Assembly (NCBI GenBank): GCA_050181295.1
Contig: JBFXDI010000040.1
Location: 1-30,010 of the forward strand
Source of the DNA: JBFXDI01 sp050181295
GTDB lineage: Bacteria; Pseudomonadota; Alphaproteobacteria; Rhizobiales; Aestuariivirgaceae
Reading direction: 5' to 3'
Length of the DNA: 30,010 nucleotides
The notes beneath the pieces were generated by a model, which saw only the letters and a program-made list of their open reading frames with translations, was not told the origin of the DNA and made no database searches. A program made the translations under genes and the position numbers. Position 1 is the first letter of the stretch. Each line of letters opens with the position of its first letter. Shown here one piece after another: positions 16,052-24,354 of the stretch.

Positions 16052-16774
16052 ATGGGCACATCCGCCATCCCCGCACGCGCCGACCTCGGCAACGACGTCC
16101 CAGGCATCCTGCGCTGCCTTCCACGGATGGGAAAGGTCATGCTCACGACGCGCCTCAACGGCGCGACGCACGAGAGGATCGGGCCTGTCGCGGAAGTCTT
16201 CCTGAAGGACGGGATCGTCGCCTGCCGGGGCGCGATGCACGACTCGCGCATTGATCCGGCGGCGATCGCCTCGGTGATCGTCGACCGCACCGGCCGCATG
16301 CGGGACACGGTGCTGCCGAGACTCGACTTCCGCGATGCGGAAGCCCAGGTGGTGTTCAGCATCGTCGGCATGGAGGGTCCAGAGGCGTTCGATACCGGGC
16401 TCGCGGCAATCGGCGTCGGCACGCCGCTGCCGGAGGAGGAGAAGCCCGAGCGCGAGCCCGCCACGCTCGGCGAGAACGATCCGGGCGCTCTGCCCTTCGA
16501 GGCGGCGGCCAGGGCCGCCGAGGCGATCCGGATCGAGATCGACAGGCCGGGCCTTCATCAGGCATGGAGCGGCAAGGTCGAGGCCGTGAAGCCGGGCATG
16601 GGCTTCATCAATGTCATGCAGCCGGATTTTCATCTTCACCTGCGCGGCGGCGCCGTGGCGAGCTGGAAAAAGGAAGTCGCGGGCGACAGGACGGTGCTCC
16701 GCGCCATCGGCCCGAACGGCATGCCCATCGGCCTCAGCGTCCATGGCCTTGCGAGTATCTTTTCCGGCCTGTGA
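16052..16774 (+). CDS. Uncharacterised protein, possible haem-utilisation (HemS/ChuX-like) fold
   Basis: A 240-aa soluble protein that I do not recognise with confidence. Seen: an N-terminal block GILRCLPRMGKVMLTTRLNG (about 15-34) reminiscent of ChuX/HutX/HemS haem-handling proteins (LP.LG.VM...R), then a charged linker rich in Glu and Pro (near 145-160), then a second block, MGFINVMQPDFHLHLRGGAV, with several His that could bind metal or haem. No signal peptide or membrane segment. ATG 16052 has TTGGAG 8 nt upstream; earlier in-frame codons overlap the divergent thioesterase and are rejected. It lies 105 nt before the ureohydrolase gene and could be co-transcribed. The haem link is a weak resemblance only. 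Confidence 0.6.
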   Translation: MGTSAIPARADLGNDVPGILRCLPRMGKVMLTTRLNGATHERIGPVAEVFLKDGIVACRGAMHDSRIDPAAIASVIVDRTGRMRDTVLPRLDFRDAEAQVVFSIVGMEGPEAFDTGLAAIGVGTPLPEEEKPEREPATLGENDPGALPFEAAARAAEAIRIEIDRPGLHQAWSGKVEAVKPGMGFINVMQPDFHLHLRGGAVASWKKEVAGDRTVLRAIGPNGMPIGLSVHGLASIFSGL

Positions 16775-16879
16775 CGATACCTCGGCGCGGCCGGATACTC
16801 ACGTTGAGCGGATTTGATTCCAGCCCTACCGGGGATGGTCTAGGGTGCCGCCCGCAACACTCCAGAAAAAGGGATGGAA

Positions 16880-17848
16880 ATGACCGCAGACGGACGATTT
16901 CTTCCGGTGGACGCGACCAAGACTCCGCGTTTCGCCGACGTTGCAACCTTCATGCGCACCCGGCGCCACGACATAGCGCCGGAGATCGATATCGGCCTCT
17001 GCGGCGTGCCTTTCGATCTCGGCCTCAACTACCGCTCCGGCCCGCGTGACGCACCGGCGGCCGTGCGCCAGGCCTCCCGCCTGATCCGGCAGGTCCACCC
17101 GGTGAGCGGCATCAAGCCTTACAGGCTCTGCAACGTCGCGGACATCGGCGACGCGCCGGTCAACCCGCTCGACAAGGACGATTCGATCGCGCGTATCGAG
17201 AGCTTCTTCGCCGAGGTGAAAGCCGCCGGCATCCGGCCGATCGCCATCGGCGGCGACCACACCGTGCCGCTCCCGATCCTGCGCGCTCTCGCCAAGGACG
17301 GGCCGGTCGGCATCCTGCAGTTCGATGCCCACGCCGACATTCTCGACACTGTCATGGGCACCAGGATCAACCATGCGACCTTCATGCGCCGCGCGCTCGA
17401 GGAGAAGCTGATCAATCCGAAGCGCGTGGTGCAGCTTGGCCTGCGAGGCAGCCGCTTCGGCGATGACGACATCCGCTACGGGCAGGATGCGGGCTACCGC
17501 TGCATCACCATCGACGAATACGAGGAACTAGGGCGCGACAAGACCATCGAGATCATCAAGAAGACGCTCGCGGGCGGCCCCGTCTATATCACGCTCGACA
17601 TCGACGGGATCGACCCGGCTTACGCGCCGGGCACGCCCGTGCCCGAGGTCGGCGGCCTCCTGCCCCGCGATGTCCAGGTCATCATCCGGTCGCTCGAGGG
17701 GATGGACGTGATCGGCGCGGACATCTGCGAGGTGGCCCCCTGCTACGACCCAACCGGCATCACCTCCGTCACGGCCGCGAATTTCATGTTCGAGATGCTG
17801 TGCGTCATCGCCAAGGCTGCCGCGGCGAAGACCGGTGGCCGCAACTGA
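16880..17848 (+). CDS. Ureohydrolase, agmatinase/guanidinobutyrase type
   Basis: A 322-aa binuclear-manganese hydrolase of the arginase/agmatinase superfamily, releasing urea from a guanidino compound. All metal ligands are present: His127 (GGDHTVPL), Asp149, His151 and Asp153 (DAHAD), Asp240 and Asp242 (LDIDGIDP), and the catalytic-site Glu in EVAPCYDPTG. The substrate loop PGTPVPEVGGL follows the agmatinase pattern. ATG 16880 has AAGGG 6 nt upstream; the ATG at 16874 abuts that Shine-Dalgarno sequence and is less likely. Agmatine, 4-guanidinobutyrate or 3-guanidinopropionate are possible substrates and sequence alone does not separate them. It converges on an amino-acid permease gene. If 4-guanidinobutyrate is used, the product GABA could feed the aminotransferase at 4362 (inference). 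Confidence 0.9.
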   Translation: MTADGRFLPVDATKTPRFADVATFMRTRRHDIAPEIDIGLCGVPFDLGLNYRSGPRDAPAAVRQASRLIRQVHPVSGIKPYRLCNVADIGDAPVNPLDKDDSIARIESFFAEVKAAGIRPIAIGGDHTVPLPILRALAKDGPVGILQFDAHADILDTVMGTRINHATFMRRALEEKLINPKRVVQLGLRGSRFGDDDIRYGQDAGYRCITIDEYEELGRDKTIEIIKKTLAGGPVYITLDIDGIDPAYAPGTPVPEVGGLLPRDVQVIIRSLEGMDVIGADICEVAPCYDPTGITSVTAANFMFEMLCVIAKAAAAKTGGRN

Positions 17849-17857
17849 CAGAGAAGA

Positions 17858-17879
17858 GGCCCGGCGTGCGGGCCGGGCC
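17858..17879. terminator. GC-rich stem-loop between convergent genes
   Basis: GGCCCGGC (17858-17865) pairs perfectly with GCCGGGCC (17872-17879) around a 6-nt loop, 9 nt past the ureohydrolase stop and before the convergent permease stop at 17911. No T-run follows on either side, so termination strength is uncertain; location suits a bidirectional transcription barrier. Confidence 0.5.
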
Positions 17880-17910
17880 GCGTCGCCGGGATCAGCGGTC
17901 TTAAGTCGGC

Positions 17911-19518
17911 TCAAGTGGTGTAGATCAAGTGCGCGATGTACACCACCACCCCGCCCGCGGCCAGCCTGGCGGAGGGCAGCAAGCCCGCCCTGCGGACGCG
18001 GATATCCGCATTGCCCCCGGCCGCCGTCAGGTCGTCCAGCATGCGTGGCGGGAACTGTCCGCCGTCCTGCACCCAGTGCCGGTACGCGAACACGGGGATG
18101 ATGAGGGCGATGGCGACGATGCCGGAGACGAGCGTCCCCGCGCCCCACACATTGGCGCCGGCGCCGAGCAGCGCCGCGTTCACGAAGGCTAGGATGCCGC
18201 CGAGCCACAGCATGATCGTCGGCGCCTTCCAGGGCCGCCGGGCTTCCGCGTTGTCGATGCGATGGATCCAGCCCGCGTGCAGATTGAGGAAGTTGAACAC
18301 GATGTAGCAGCAGTTCGACACCGCGAGCACGAACAGGTAGTCGGACATGAGGAGCAGGATCAGGTTGAAGGTGAGATCCGTCCACATCGCCCGCGTCGGC
18401 GCGCCGTGCTCGTTGACGTAGCTCAGATAGCGCGGAAGCCAGCCGTCGACAGAACCTTGGTAGAGTGTGCGGGACGAGCCGGCCATCGCCGTCATGATGG
18501 CGAGCAGCAGCGCCAGCAGGAGCATCACGACCATCAGCACGAAGACGACGCCGGCCTCGTTGCCGCTGATCATGCGCGCCATTGCGGCGGCCACGCCCGA
18601 TCCATCGACGATCCCCGGCGCCGCGACGCCCTGGGCGCCGAGCACGCCCTGGAAGGTCAGAGGCACGAGCGTGTAGATGACGATGCAGATGAGGCCCGCC
18701 GACATGATCGCCTTGACCGTGTCCGTCGCGGGATCGCGGAACTCGCTCGTGTAGCAGATGGCCGTCTCGAAGGCATAAGCGGACCAGGCCGCGATGAAGA
18801 GGCCGCCGAGGAACAGCGTCCAGCCTTGGTTGTCCCAGGCTCCGGACGAAGGAATGAGCGGAACGAGGTTCGCCGTCACCACGTCGCCGGTGAGGAACGG
18901 AACGATGCCGACGATGAGCAGCGGGATCAGCACGGCGACGCCGGCGATGGTCTGGATGCGCGCCGTGTTCAAAATACCGCGATGTTGGATCGCGAACACG
19001 ATCAGCATGATGATCGCGCCGAGGAAGAAGGTGGAGTTGAGCCGGAGCTTCAGGCCTTCCTTGAGGAAGGAGAGGTCGAACAGCACCACTTCCCAGGTCC
19101 GGATCGACGCTTCCGGCGCGAAGAAGGCGCTGAGGATGTAGCCCGCCGCAATGCCGGTGCCGATCGCCAGCACCGGCGTCCAGGCGAGCCAGTTGCACCA
19201 GACGGAGAGCGGCGCGATGAACTTCGAGTATCGCACCCAGGCGGCCGCTCCATAGACGGAGGCGCCGCCAGACTTGCTGGGGAAAAGTCCCGCGATCTCG
19301 GCATAGGTGAAGGCCTGGATGAAGCCGAAGCCGACCGAGATCATCCACACGAGCCAGGAAGGATTGCCGATCGTCGCGGCGATGCCGCCGATCGAGAACA
19401 GGACCAGCGCCGGCACGCCGGATGCAAGCCAGAACGCATCCTTCCAGCCGATGGCGCGATGCAGGGCGTTGCCGCCGTCCCCTACTCTACCAACGCCGTC
19501 CATGTTGACTGAGCTCAT
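17911..19518 (-). CDS. APC superfamily amino-acid permease
   Basis: A 535-aa multi-span inner-membrane transporter of the amino acid-polyamine-organocation superfamily, with about a dozen hydrophobic segments. Seen: first helix region FWLASGVPALVLFSIGGIAA (about 31-50), the second helix with YAEIAGLFPSKSGGASVYGA, where the E.AG..P.SGG pattern is a family hallmark, repeated later helices, and WIHRIDNAEARRPWKAP in the cytosolic loop before the last helices. ATG 19518 has GGAGGA 6 nt upstream; the open frame continues further but without a start site as good. Convergent with the ureohydrolase, so it may import that enzyme's substrate or a related cationic amino acid or amine; the substrate is not readable. 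Confidence 0.9.
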   Translation of the reverse strand: MSSVNMDGVGRVGDGGNALHRAIGWKDAFWLASGVPALVLFSIGGIAATIGNPSWLVWMISVGFGFIQAFTYAEIAGLFPSKSGGASVYGAAAWVRYSKFIAPLSVWCNWLAWTPVLAIGTGIAAGYILSAFFAPEASIRTWEVVLFDLSFLKEGLKLRLNSTFFLGAIIMLIVFAIQHRGILNTARIQTIAGVAVLIPLLIVGIVPFLTGDVVTANLVPLIPSSGAWDNQGWTLFLGGLFIAAWSAYAFETAICYTSEFRDPATDTVKAIMSAGLICIVIYTLVPLTFQGVLGAQGVAAPGIVDGSGVAAAMARMISGNEAGVVFVLMVVMLLLALLLAIMTAMAGSSRTLYQGSVDGWLPRYLSYVNEHGAPTRAMWTDLTFNLILLLMSDYLFVLAVSNCCYIVFNFLNLHAGWIHRIDNAEARRPWKAPTIMLWLGGILAFVNAALLGAGANVWGAGTLVSGIVAIALIIPVFAYRHWVQDGGQFPPRMLDDLTAAGGNADIRVRRAGLLPSARLAAGGVVVYIAHLIYTT

Positions 19519-20028
19519 GCACGTTCCTCCTGCTGACGGCCCGCTGCCCGTTTGCAGCACGCCGATATGCCTTTTCGGCTCAAATCGGCTGCTCCTCAGG
19601 ACGGCGGAAACGCTGAATTTCCGAAGGCGCATGCCCTCGCTGATTGTTCAGAAAATTCTTGGGGTCGTCAGCCCGCATGACCCGAGGGCCGAAGCGGAGC
19701 AACGGCTGGTCCTTGCCCGATCGAGGCGCATTTGCAGTGCCGGAGTGATTGCCGTTCGAACCGCACGGCCGCTTCCCCCAATCGCGAATGACGCTTCCCC
19801 TAGCGTCATCTCCCTCCCTAAGGAGGGGAGCGCCGCCCCGAAGCCGGAGCTTCCAGGGCGGCGCGCGCACTTCATGGTGCGAGCCGAGGATGGTGGCTGG
19901 GGGGCCATGCAACAATCGCTCAAACGGGCAGCTCCACTACCCGAATGGGCATGCGATTCATCCTTTTGGAGAGGCCGAAGGTATGGAAAGCTTGCCGGAA
20001 CCCCGCTTCCTCCTGGAAGGGACAGGTC
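19519..20028. other. 510-nt divergent intergenic region
   Basis: No convincing gene was found between the permease and the histidine kinase; the overlapping open frames here lack family resemblance and good start sites. It holds one near-palindrome, CTCCCTCC (19810-19817), CTAA-centred, with GGAGGGGAG (19822-19830), which could be an operator or a hairpin. Promoters for both flanking genes should lie here, but no clear -35/-10 pair or sigma-54 site was identified. Confidence 0.5.
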
Positions 20029-21543
20029 ATGCTTCAGCAGGACGACATTTTCGGCGCGGTTGCCGACTATACCTACGATTGGGAGACGTGGTTCCTTCCC
20101 GACGGCCGCGTGCGCTGGATCAACCGGGCCGTCGAGCGCATCACCGGCTATGCTGTCGAGGAATGTCTGCGCCTGCCGGACTACCCGCTGCCGTTGGTGC
20201 ATGAGGGGGATCGCTCCAAACTTCGCACCCTCCTCGAGCAGGCCATGGACGGCAGCAGCGGCAACGATGTCGAGTTTCGGGTGTGCCGCAAGGATGGCTC
20301 CACCGGCTGGGCCGCGGTCTCCTGGCAACCGATGACGCGCAACGGCGAATTCGTCGGCGTGCGCACCAGCATGCGCGATATCAGCCAGCGCAAGCGGGCC
20401 GAGGAGGCGCTTCGCGCAGCCAAGGGCGAGGCGGAGCGGGCCAATCTGGCGAAGTCCCGCGTGCTCGCCGCCGTCAGCCACGATCTGCGGCAGCCGCTGC
20501 AGGCGATTTCCATGAACGTCGCGGCCCTTCGCCACCATCCGCTAGATGACCGCTCGCACGGCATCCTGGAGGACATCAGGCTTTGCGTCGCCGCTGGCAA
20601 CGAGCTGCTGGAAGACCTGCTCGACGTGGTGCGGCTCGACGCCGGCATTGTCGTGCCGCACCCCTCGGACGTGGCGATCGCCGACATCTTCGAGCGGCTC
20701 GAGACGAGCTTCGCGGCCGAGGCTTCCGAACGACGGGTCGAGCTTCGGATCATGTCTTCGAGCCGCTTTGTCCATTGCGACGCCGGAATGCTCACCCGCA
20801 TCCTGCAGAACCTTGTCTCGAACGCTCTTCGCTACACGCCGCGCGGCCGGGTGCTGGTCGGCTGCCGGCTGCGCAAGACCGTCATTCGGATCGAAGTATG
20901 GGACACAGGGATCGGGCTCGCGCCGGAGCAGTTCGACCACATTTTCGAGGAGTTCTACCAGGTCGGAAACGAGCAGCGCGACCGCCGGCGGGGAGCCGGG
21001 CTGGGGCTGGCCATCGTCCGCCGCACCGCAGCCCTGATGGGCGCTACTGTGACGGTGCGATCGAAGGAAGGTGCGGGTTCCGTGTTTTCGATTGAGCTTC
21101 CGCTTGCCCAGCGCGGCGAGCGGAAGGCGAAGTCGGAGACTGCCGGAACATACAACATTGCCGGCCTCTCCATCGCCGTGATCGACGATGAGCCCTTCCA
21201 GCTCGACGCCATGCGGCGGCTGCTCATGTCTCGAGGGGCCAAGGTCCTGGCGGCGCAATCGGCGCGGGAGGCCATGGAACAGGTGGACGAAAAGAACCTC
21301 GTGCCTCAGGTCATTGTCGCCGACTACCGCCTCGAGAACGGCCGCACAGGGACCGAGGCGGTTGCGGCCATACGCAAGCTCGTGGGCGTGCACATTCCGG
21401 CCCTGCTGCTGACCGGGGAGATGAGCGCGTCGTTTCCGATGGCCGGCGATGGCCATGTCGACCGTCTCTTGCGAAAGCCGGTCGAGGCCGACGTCCTGTG
21501 CGAGATTCTCACCCGGCTGGTTTCCGTCGCAACGGGCGCGTGA
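20029..21543 (+). CDS. Hybrid sensor histidine kinase (PAS-HisKA-HATPase-REC)
   Basis: A 504-aa cytoplasmic hybrid kinase with no membrane segment. Domains: PAS (about 5-120, ending in the PAC-like GVRTSMRDISQRKRAEE), a short coiled coil (120-145), HisKA with phospho-acceptor His151 (VSHDLRQPLQAI), HATPase_c with Asn265 (NLVSNALRYTP), DTGIGL (292-297) and GAGLGLAIV (322-330), and a C-terminal receiver with Asp386/387 (IDDEP), phospho-acceptor Asp432 (VADYRL) and Lys483 (LRKPVE). ATG 20029 has GGAAGGGACAGG just upstream; the open frame above it has poor signals. The partner is very likely the response regulator encoded convergently 12 nt away. A soluble PAS suggests sensing of an internal cue such as redox state or a metabolite. 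Confidence 0.92.
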   Translation: MLQQDDIFGAVADYTYDWETWFLPDGRVRWINRAVERITGYAVEECLRLPDYPLPLVHEGDRSKLRTLLEQAMDGSSGNDVEFRVCRKDGSTGWAAVSWQPMTRNGEFVGVRTSMRDISQRKRAEEALRAAKGEAERANLAKSRVLAAVSHDLRQPLQAISMNVAALRHHPLDDRSHGILEDIRLCVAAGNELLEDLLDVVRLDAGIVVPHPSDVAIADIFERLETSFAAEASERRVELRIMSSSRFVHCDAGMLTRILQNLVSNALRYTPRGRVLVGCRLRKTVIRIEVWDTGIGLAPEQFDHIFEEFYQVGNEQRDRRRGAGLGLAIVRRTAALMGATVTVRSKEGAGSVFSIELPLAQRGERKAKSETAGTYNIAGLSIAVIDDEPFQLDAMRRLLMSRGAKVLAAQSAREAMEQVDEKNLVPQVIVADYRLENGRTGTEAVAAIRKLVGVHIPALLLTGEMSASFPMAGDGHVDRLLRKPVEADVLCEILTRLVSVATGA

Positions 21544-21555
21544 GCGCAAGAAAGC

Positions 21556-22293
21556 TCAGGGAAGCCGCGCAACCGGCCCGCGCGGCCATCCGAGATCCGT
21601 CGCGATCCGCGCGGCCTGCGTCCGGTTCTGGGCATCGAGCTTGGACAGGATGACCTTCACCTGCGCCTTCACGGTGCTCTCGAGAACCCCCAAGGTGCGG
21701 GCGATCTCCTTGTTGGAGCGGCCCTCGATCATCAGCGCCAACGTGTTGCGCTGACGGGTGGTGAGCTGGCAAAGGGGGTTGTCCGCTTCCAGTCCTTCAA
21801 GCCCTTGAACGCCTCCCGCCGCCGCGGCGACCACCCGGTCCAGCGCCTTCGACGGCATGAAAACCTCTCCCGCCAGCACCAGCGACACCGCATGCCGCAG
21901 CACGTCCTCGCTCGAGGATTTGGGAATGTAGCCCCGCGCTCCGAGACCGAGGCTCTCGATGATCTCGGCGGGTTCGGCATAGGCTGACAGGATGACGACC
22001 GGCGCCGGCGGCCGCCGCTCCATGAACCGGCGGATACCCCCGATGCCGCCCATTCCCGGCATCGCCAGGTCGAGGAACACGATGTCGAATGGCTCGCCCG
22101 ACTCGAGATGCTTCCAGGCCTCGAACGCGTCGCTGGCCTCAACCAGGTGGGCCTGGGGAAACTGCAGTTCCAGGAGCAGCTTGAACCCCCGCCGGAACAG
22201 GGCATGGTCGTCGGCCACGAGCATCCGCACGGCCTTGGTCTTGGTCTCGGCATCTGGACCTGGCTCGACCATCTTGATAATCGCGCTTCCCAT
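21556..22293 (-). CDS. NarL/LuxR-type response regulator
   Basis: A 245-aa two-component response regulator. The receiver domain spans about 22-145 with acidic pocket Asp28/29 (VADDH), phospho-acceptor Asp75 (VFLDLAMPG) and Lys125 (GYIPKSSS). The LuxR-type helix-turn-helix spans about 175-235 (LTTRQRNTLALMIEGRSNKE, then a recognition helix ending in STVKAQVKVILSKL). ATG 22293 is preceded by GAGGA at about 10 nt; internal ATGs at residues 8 and 24 are less suitable. It converges on the hybrid kinase with a 12-nt gap and is divergent from the next ureohydrolase-like gene by about 100 nt, which makes that gene and the exporter behind it possible targets (inference). Confidence 0.92.
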   Translation of the reverse strand: MGSAIIKMVEPGPDAETKTKAVRMLVADDHALFRRGFKLLLELQFPQAHLVEASDAFEAWKHLESGEPFDIVFLDLAMPGMGGIGGIRRFMERRPPAPVVILSAYAEPAEIIESLGLGARGYIPKSSSEDVLRHAVSLVLAGEVFMPSKALDRVVAAAAGGVQGLEGLEADNPLCQLTTRQRNTLALMIEGRSNKEIARTLGVLESTVKAQVKVILSKLDAQNRTQAARIATDLGWPRGPVARLP

Positions 22294-22395
22294 GGATCGA
22301 TCGTCCTCGCCGCGCGCATCCGTGTCAACAGGGACTGGCTTGTTCGGCCGTATCCGGCGATCATGTCCGCAGTCGGATCACAGGCGGGGCAAGAA

Positions 22396-23319
22396 ATGAC
22401 GAACGGCATCCGGTCGCTGCGGCCAAGCGGAACCTTCATGGGCATCCCCCATGCCAGCGCCCTGCGCCCCGGCCAGGCGGCGGTGATCGGACTGCCTTTC
22501 GACTGCGGCGCCCATCCGACCCGCGTGGGCTGCCGTCAGGGTCCACGCGCCATCCGGGAGCAGTCGGGGCTCGTGCGGCCCTTCTATCCTCCCCTCTCCG
22601 ACACCAATGTGCTGGAGGATTTCGAGGCGGTCGATCTGGGCGATGCGGACGTCACGAGCGCCGATGTCGAACCTTCGCTCGCAGCCATCGAGCGGGTGCT
22701 GGACGATGTGTTTTCCGCCGGCGGCTATCCCGTGACCATGGGCGGCGACGGCCTCGTCACCCTTCCCCAGCTCCGCGCGCTCCACCGGCACTACGGCGAC
22801 GCCGTCGTCCTCCACATCGACGCCCATACCGACAGCTATCCGGGCGAGGGATACAATACCGGCATCACCTTCACGCGCGCCGCCGAGGAAGGCCTGGTCG
22901 ACACGTCACGCTCCTTCCATGTGGGCGCTCGCGGCACGCTCGCGCTTTCCGGCGCCTACGATCACACCCGAAGCCTCGGCTACCACGTCATCACAGGGCA
23001 GGAGGTGGCGGACGATGGCCTTCCTGCCGTGGTCGCGGAGCTGCGCCGGACCATCGGCACGCGGCCGGTCTATCTCTGCTTCGACATGGATTATTTCGAC
23101 CCCTCCGCCGCACCAGGCGTCGCGACGCCGACCTGGGGCGGGCCTGGCACGCGCGAAGTCTTCGCGCTCCTGCATGAGCTCAAAGGGCTCAAGATCGTGG
23201 CCCTGGACGTGAACACCGTCAGCCCCCCCCATGACGTCGGCGGTATGACGGCCTATCTGGCCGGAACGGTGATGCTTGTCGGCATGCACCTCATGGCATT
23301 GGGCCGCAACGTCGGCTGA
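22396..23319 (+). CDS. Ureohydrolase (arginase/agmatinase) family protein with altered active site
   Basis: A 307-aa arginase-fold protein. DAHTD (Asp142, His144, Asp146) and FDMDYFDP (Asp230, Asp232, Asp235) are kept, but the metal-ligand His of GGDH is Gly119 (MGGDGLVTLP), the active-site Glu of the EV.P..D motif is Thr274 (NTVSPPHD), and the PEPGG-like substrate loop reads TPTWGGPG. Compared with the intact paralogue at 16880, three sites that make urea hydrolysis work are changed while the fold is preserved. It may use one metal, hydrolyse another bond, or be non-catalytic. ATG 22396 (after GGGGCAAGAA) gives normal length; ATG 22363 would add 11 residues. It leads a plus-strand run with the ABC exporter and M29 peptidase genes. 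Confidence 0.85.
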   Translation: MTNGIRSLRPSGTFMGIPHASALRPGQAAVIGLPFDCGAHPTRVGCRQGPRAIREQSGLVRPFYPPLSDTNVLEDFEAVDLGDADVTSADVEPSLAAIERVLDDVFSAGGYPVTMGGDGLVTLPQLRALHRHYGDAVVLHIDAHTDSYPGEGYNTGITFTRAAEEGLVDTSRSFHVGARGTLALSGAYDHTRSLGYHVITGQEVADDGLPAVVAELRRTIGTRPVYLCFDMDYFDPSAAPGVATPTWGGPGTREVFALLHELKGLKIVALDVNTVSPPHDVGGMTAYLAGTVMLVGMHLMALGRNVG

Positions 23320-23427
23320 CCCCTCCCCCGTCTTGCCCCAATTGCGGCGCAGACAGGCGCCTCCTCGCTTCCCCTCCGGCGTTCCCGGTACCGCATATCC
23401 CCGACCCGAAACTTCGCCGCCCTCCGA

Positions 23428-24354
23428 ATGCAGTCCATCATCTCCATCATTGACCTGTCGAAGACCTATGCCTCCGGCTTCGAGGCCTTGAGGAATGTGA
23501 GCCTCGAGATCCGGCGGGGCGAGATTTTCGCCCTGCTCGGACCCAACGGCGCCGGCAAGACGACCCTCATCAGCATCATCTGCGGCATCGTCAATCCAAC
23601 CTCCGGCAAGGTGCTGGCGGACGGCCACGACGTGGTGACGGAGTTCCGCCAGACCCGCTCCAAGATCGGCCTCGTGCCGCAGGAACTCACCGCCGACGCC
23701 TTCGAGACGGTGTGGGCCACGACCAGCTTCAGCCGCGGCCTCTTCGGGAAGAAGGCGAACCCGGCGCATATCGAGAAGGTGCTCAAGGACCTGTCTCTCT
23801 GGGAGAAGCGCGACCAGAAGATCATGACGCTTTCGGGCGGCATGAAGCGGCGCGTGCTCATCGCCAAGGCGCTGTCGCACGAGCCGGAGATCCTGTTCCT
23901 GGACGAACCTACCGCAGGCGTGGACGTCGAGCTCCGGCGCGACATGTGGGCGCTGGTGCGCTCGCTCAGGGATGCGGGCACCACCATCATCCTCACCACG
24001 CACTATATCGCCGAGGCGGAGGAGATGGCCGACCGCGTCGGCGTCATCAACAAGGGCGAGATCGTGCTGGTCGAGGAAAAGACCGAGCTCATGCGCAAGC
24101 TCGGCCGCAAGCAGTTGAGCCTCGAGCTCTACGAGCCGCTCGCCCGGATCCCGGACGAGCTTGCGTCCTACCGGCTTGAACTGTCGGCCGACGGCCGCAA
24201 GCTCGTCTTCGACTACGACACCCGCGGCGACCGGACCGGCATCACCGCGCTCATCGAGGCGCTCGGGCGCGCCGGCATCCGCTTCCGCGACCTCAACACG
24301 CGCGAAAGCACGCTTGAGGAGATCTTCGTCAATCTCGTGAGGGAAGGCAGATGA
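23428..24354 (+). CDS. ABC exporter ATP-binding protein (DrrA/NodI type)
   Basis: A 308-aa ATPase of the ABC-2 exporter class. Walker A GPNGAGKTT (38-46), Q-loop Gln85 (LVPQELT), signature LSGGMKRRV (135-143), Walker B ILFLDEP with catalytic Glu160, D-loop AGVD, and a His switch in LTTHYIAEAEE are all intact. A C-terminal regulatory tail of about 80 residues (from about 225) is normal for DrrA-like proteins. It overlaps the permease gene by ATGA (24351-24354), so the two are translationally coupled and should form a two-subunit transporter with doubled copies. ATG 23428 has no clear Shine-Dalgarno sequence, which is odd. The cargo is unknown: drugs, lipids or oligosaccharides are all possible. 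Confidence 0.93.
   Translation: MQSIISIIDLSKTYASGFEALRNVSLEIRRGEIFALLGPNGAGKTTLISIICGIVNPTSGKVLADGHDVVTEFRQTRSKIGLVPQELTADAFETVWATTSFSRGLFGKKANPAHIEKVLKDLSLWEKRDQKIMTLSGGMKRRVLIAKALSHEPEILFLDEPTAGVDVELRRDMWALVRSLRDAGTTIILTTHYIAEAEEMADRVGVINKGEIVLVEEKTELMRKLGRKQLSLELYEPLARIPDELASYRLELSADGRKLVFDYDTRGDRTGITALIEALGRAGIRFRDLNTRESTLEEIFVNLVREGR

Noticed and set aside
17528..19348. 606-codon minus-strand frame overlapping the permease and ureohydrolase genes
   Set aside because: Arg/His/Pro-rich composition without motifs; it is another frame of the permease gene.
19690..19740. Possible sigma-54 promoter (GGCGCATTTGCA)
   Set aside because: The spacing between GG and GC is too short for the -24/-12 pattern.
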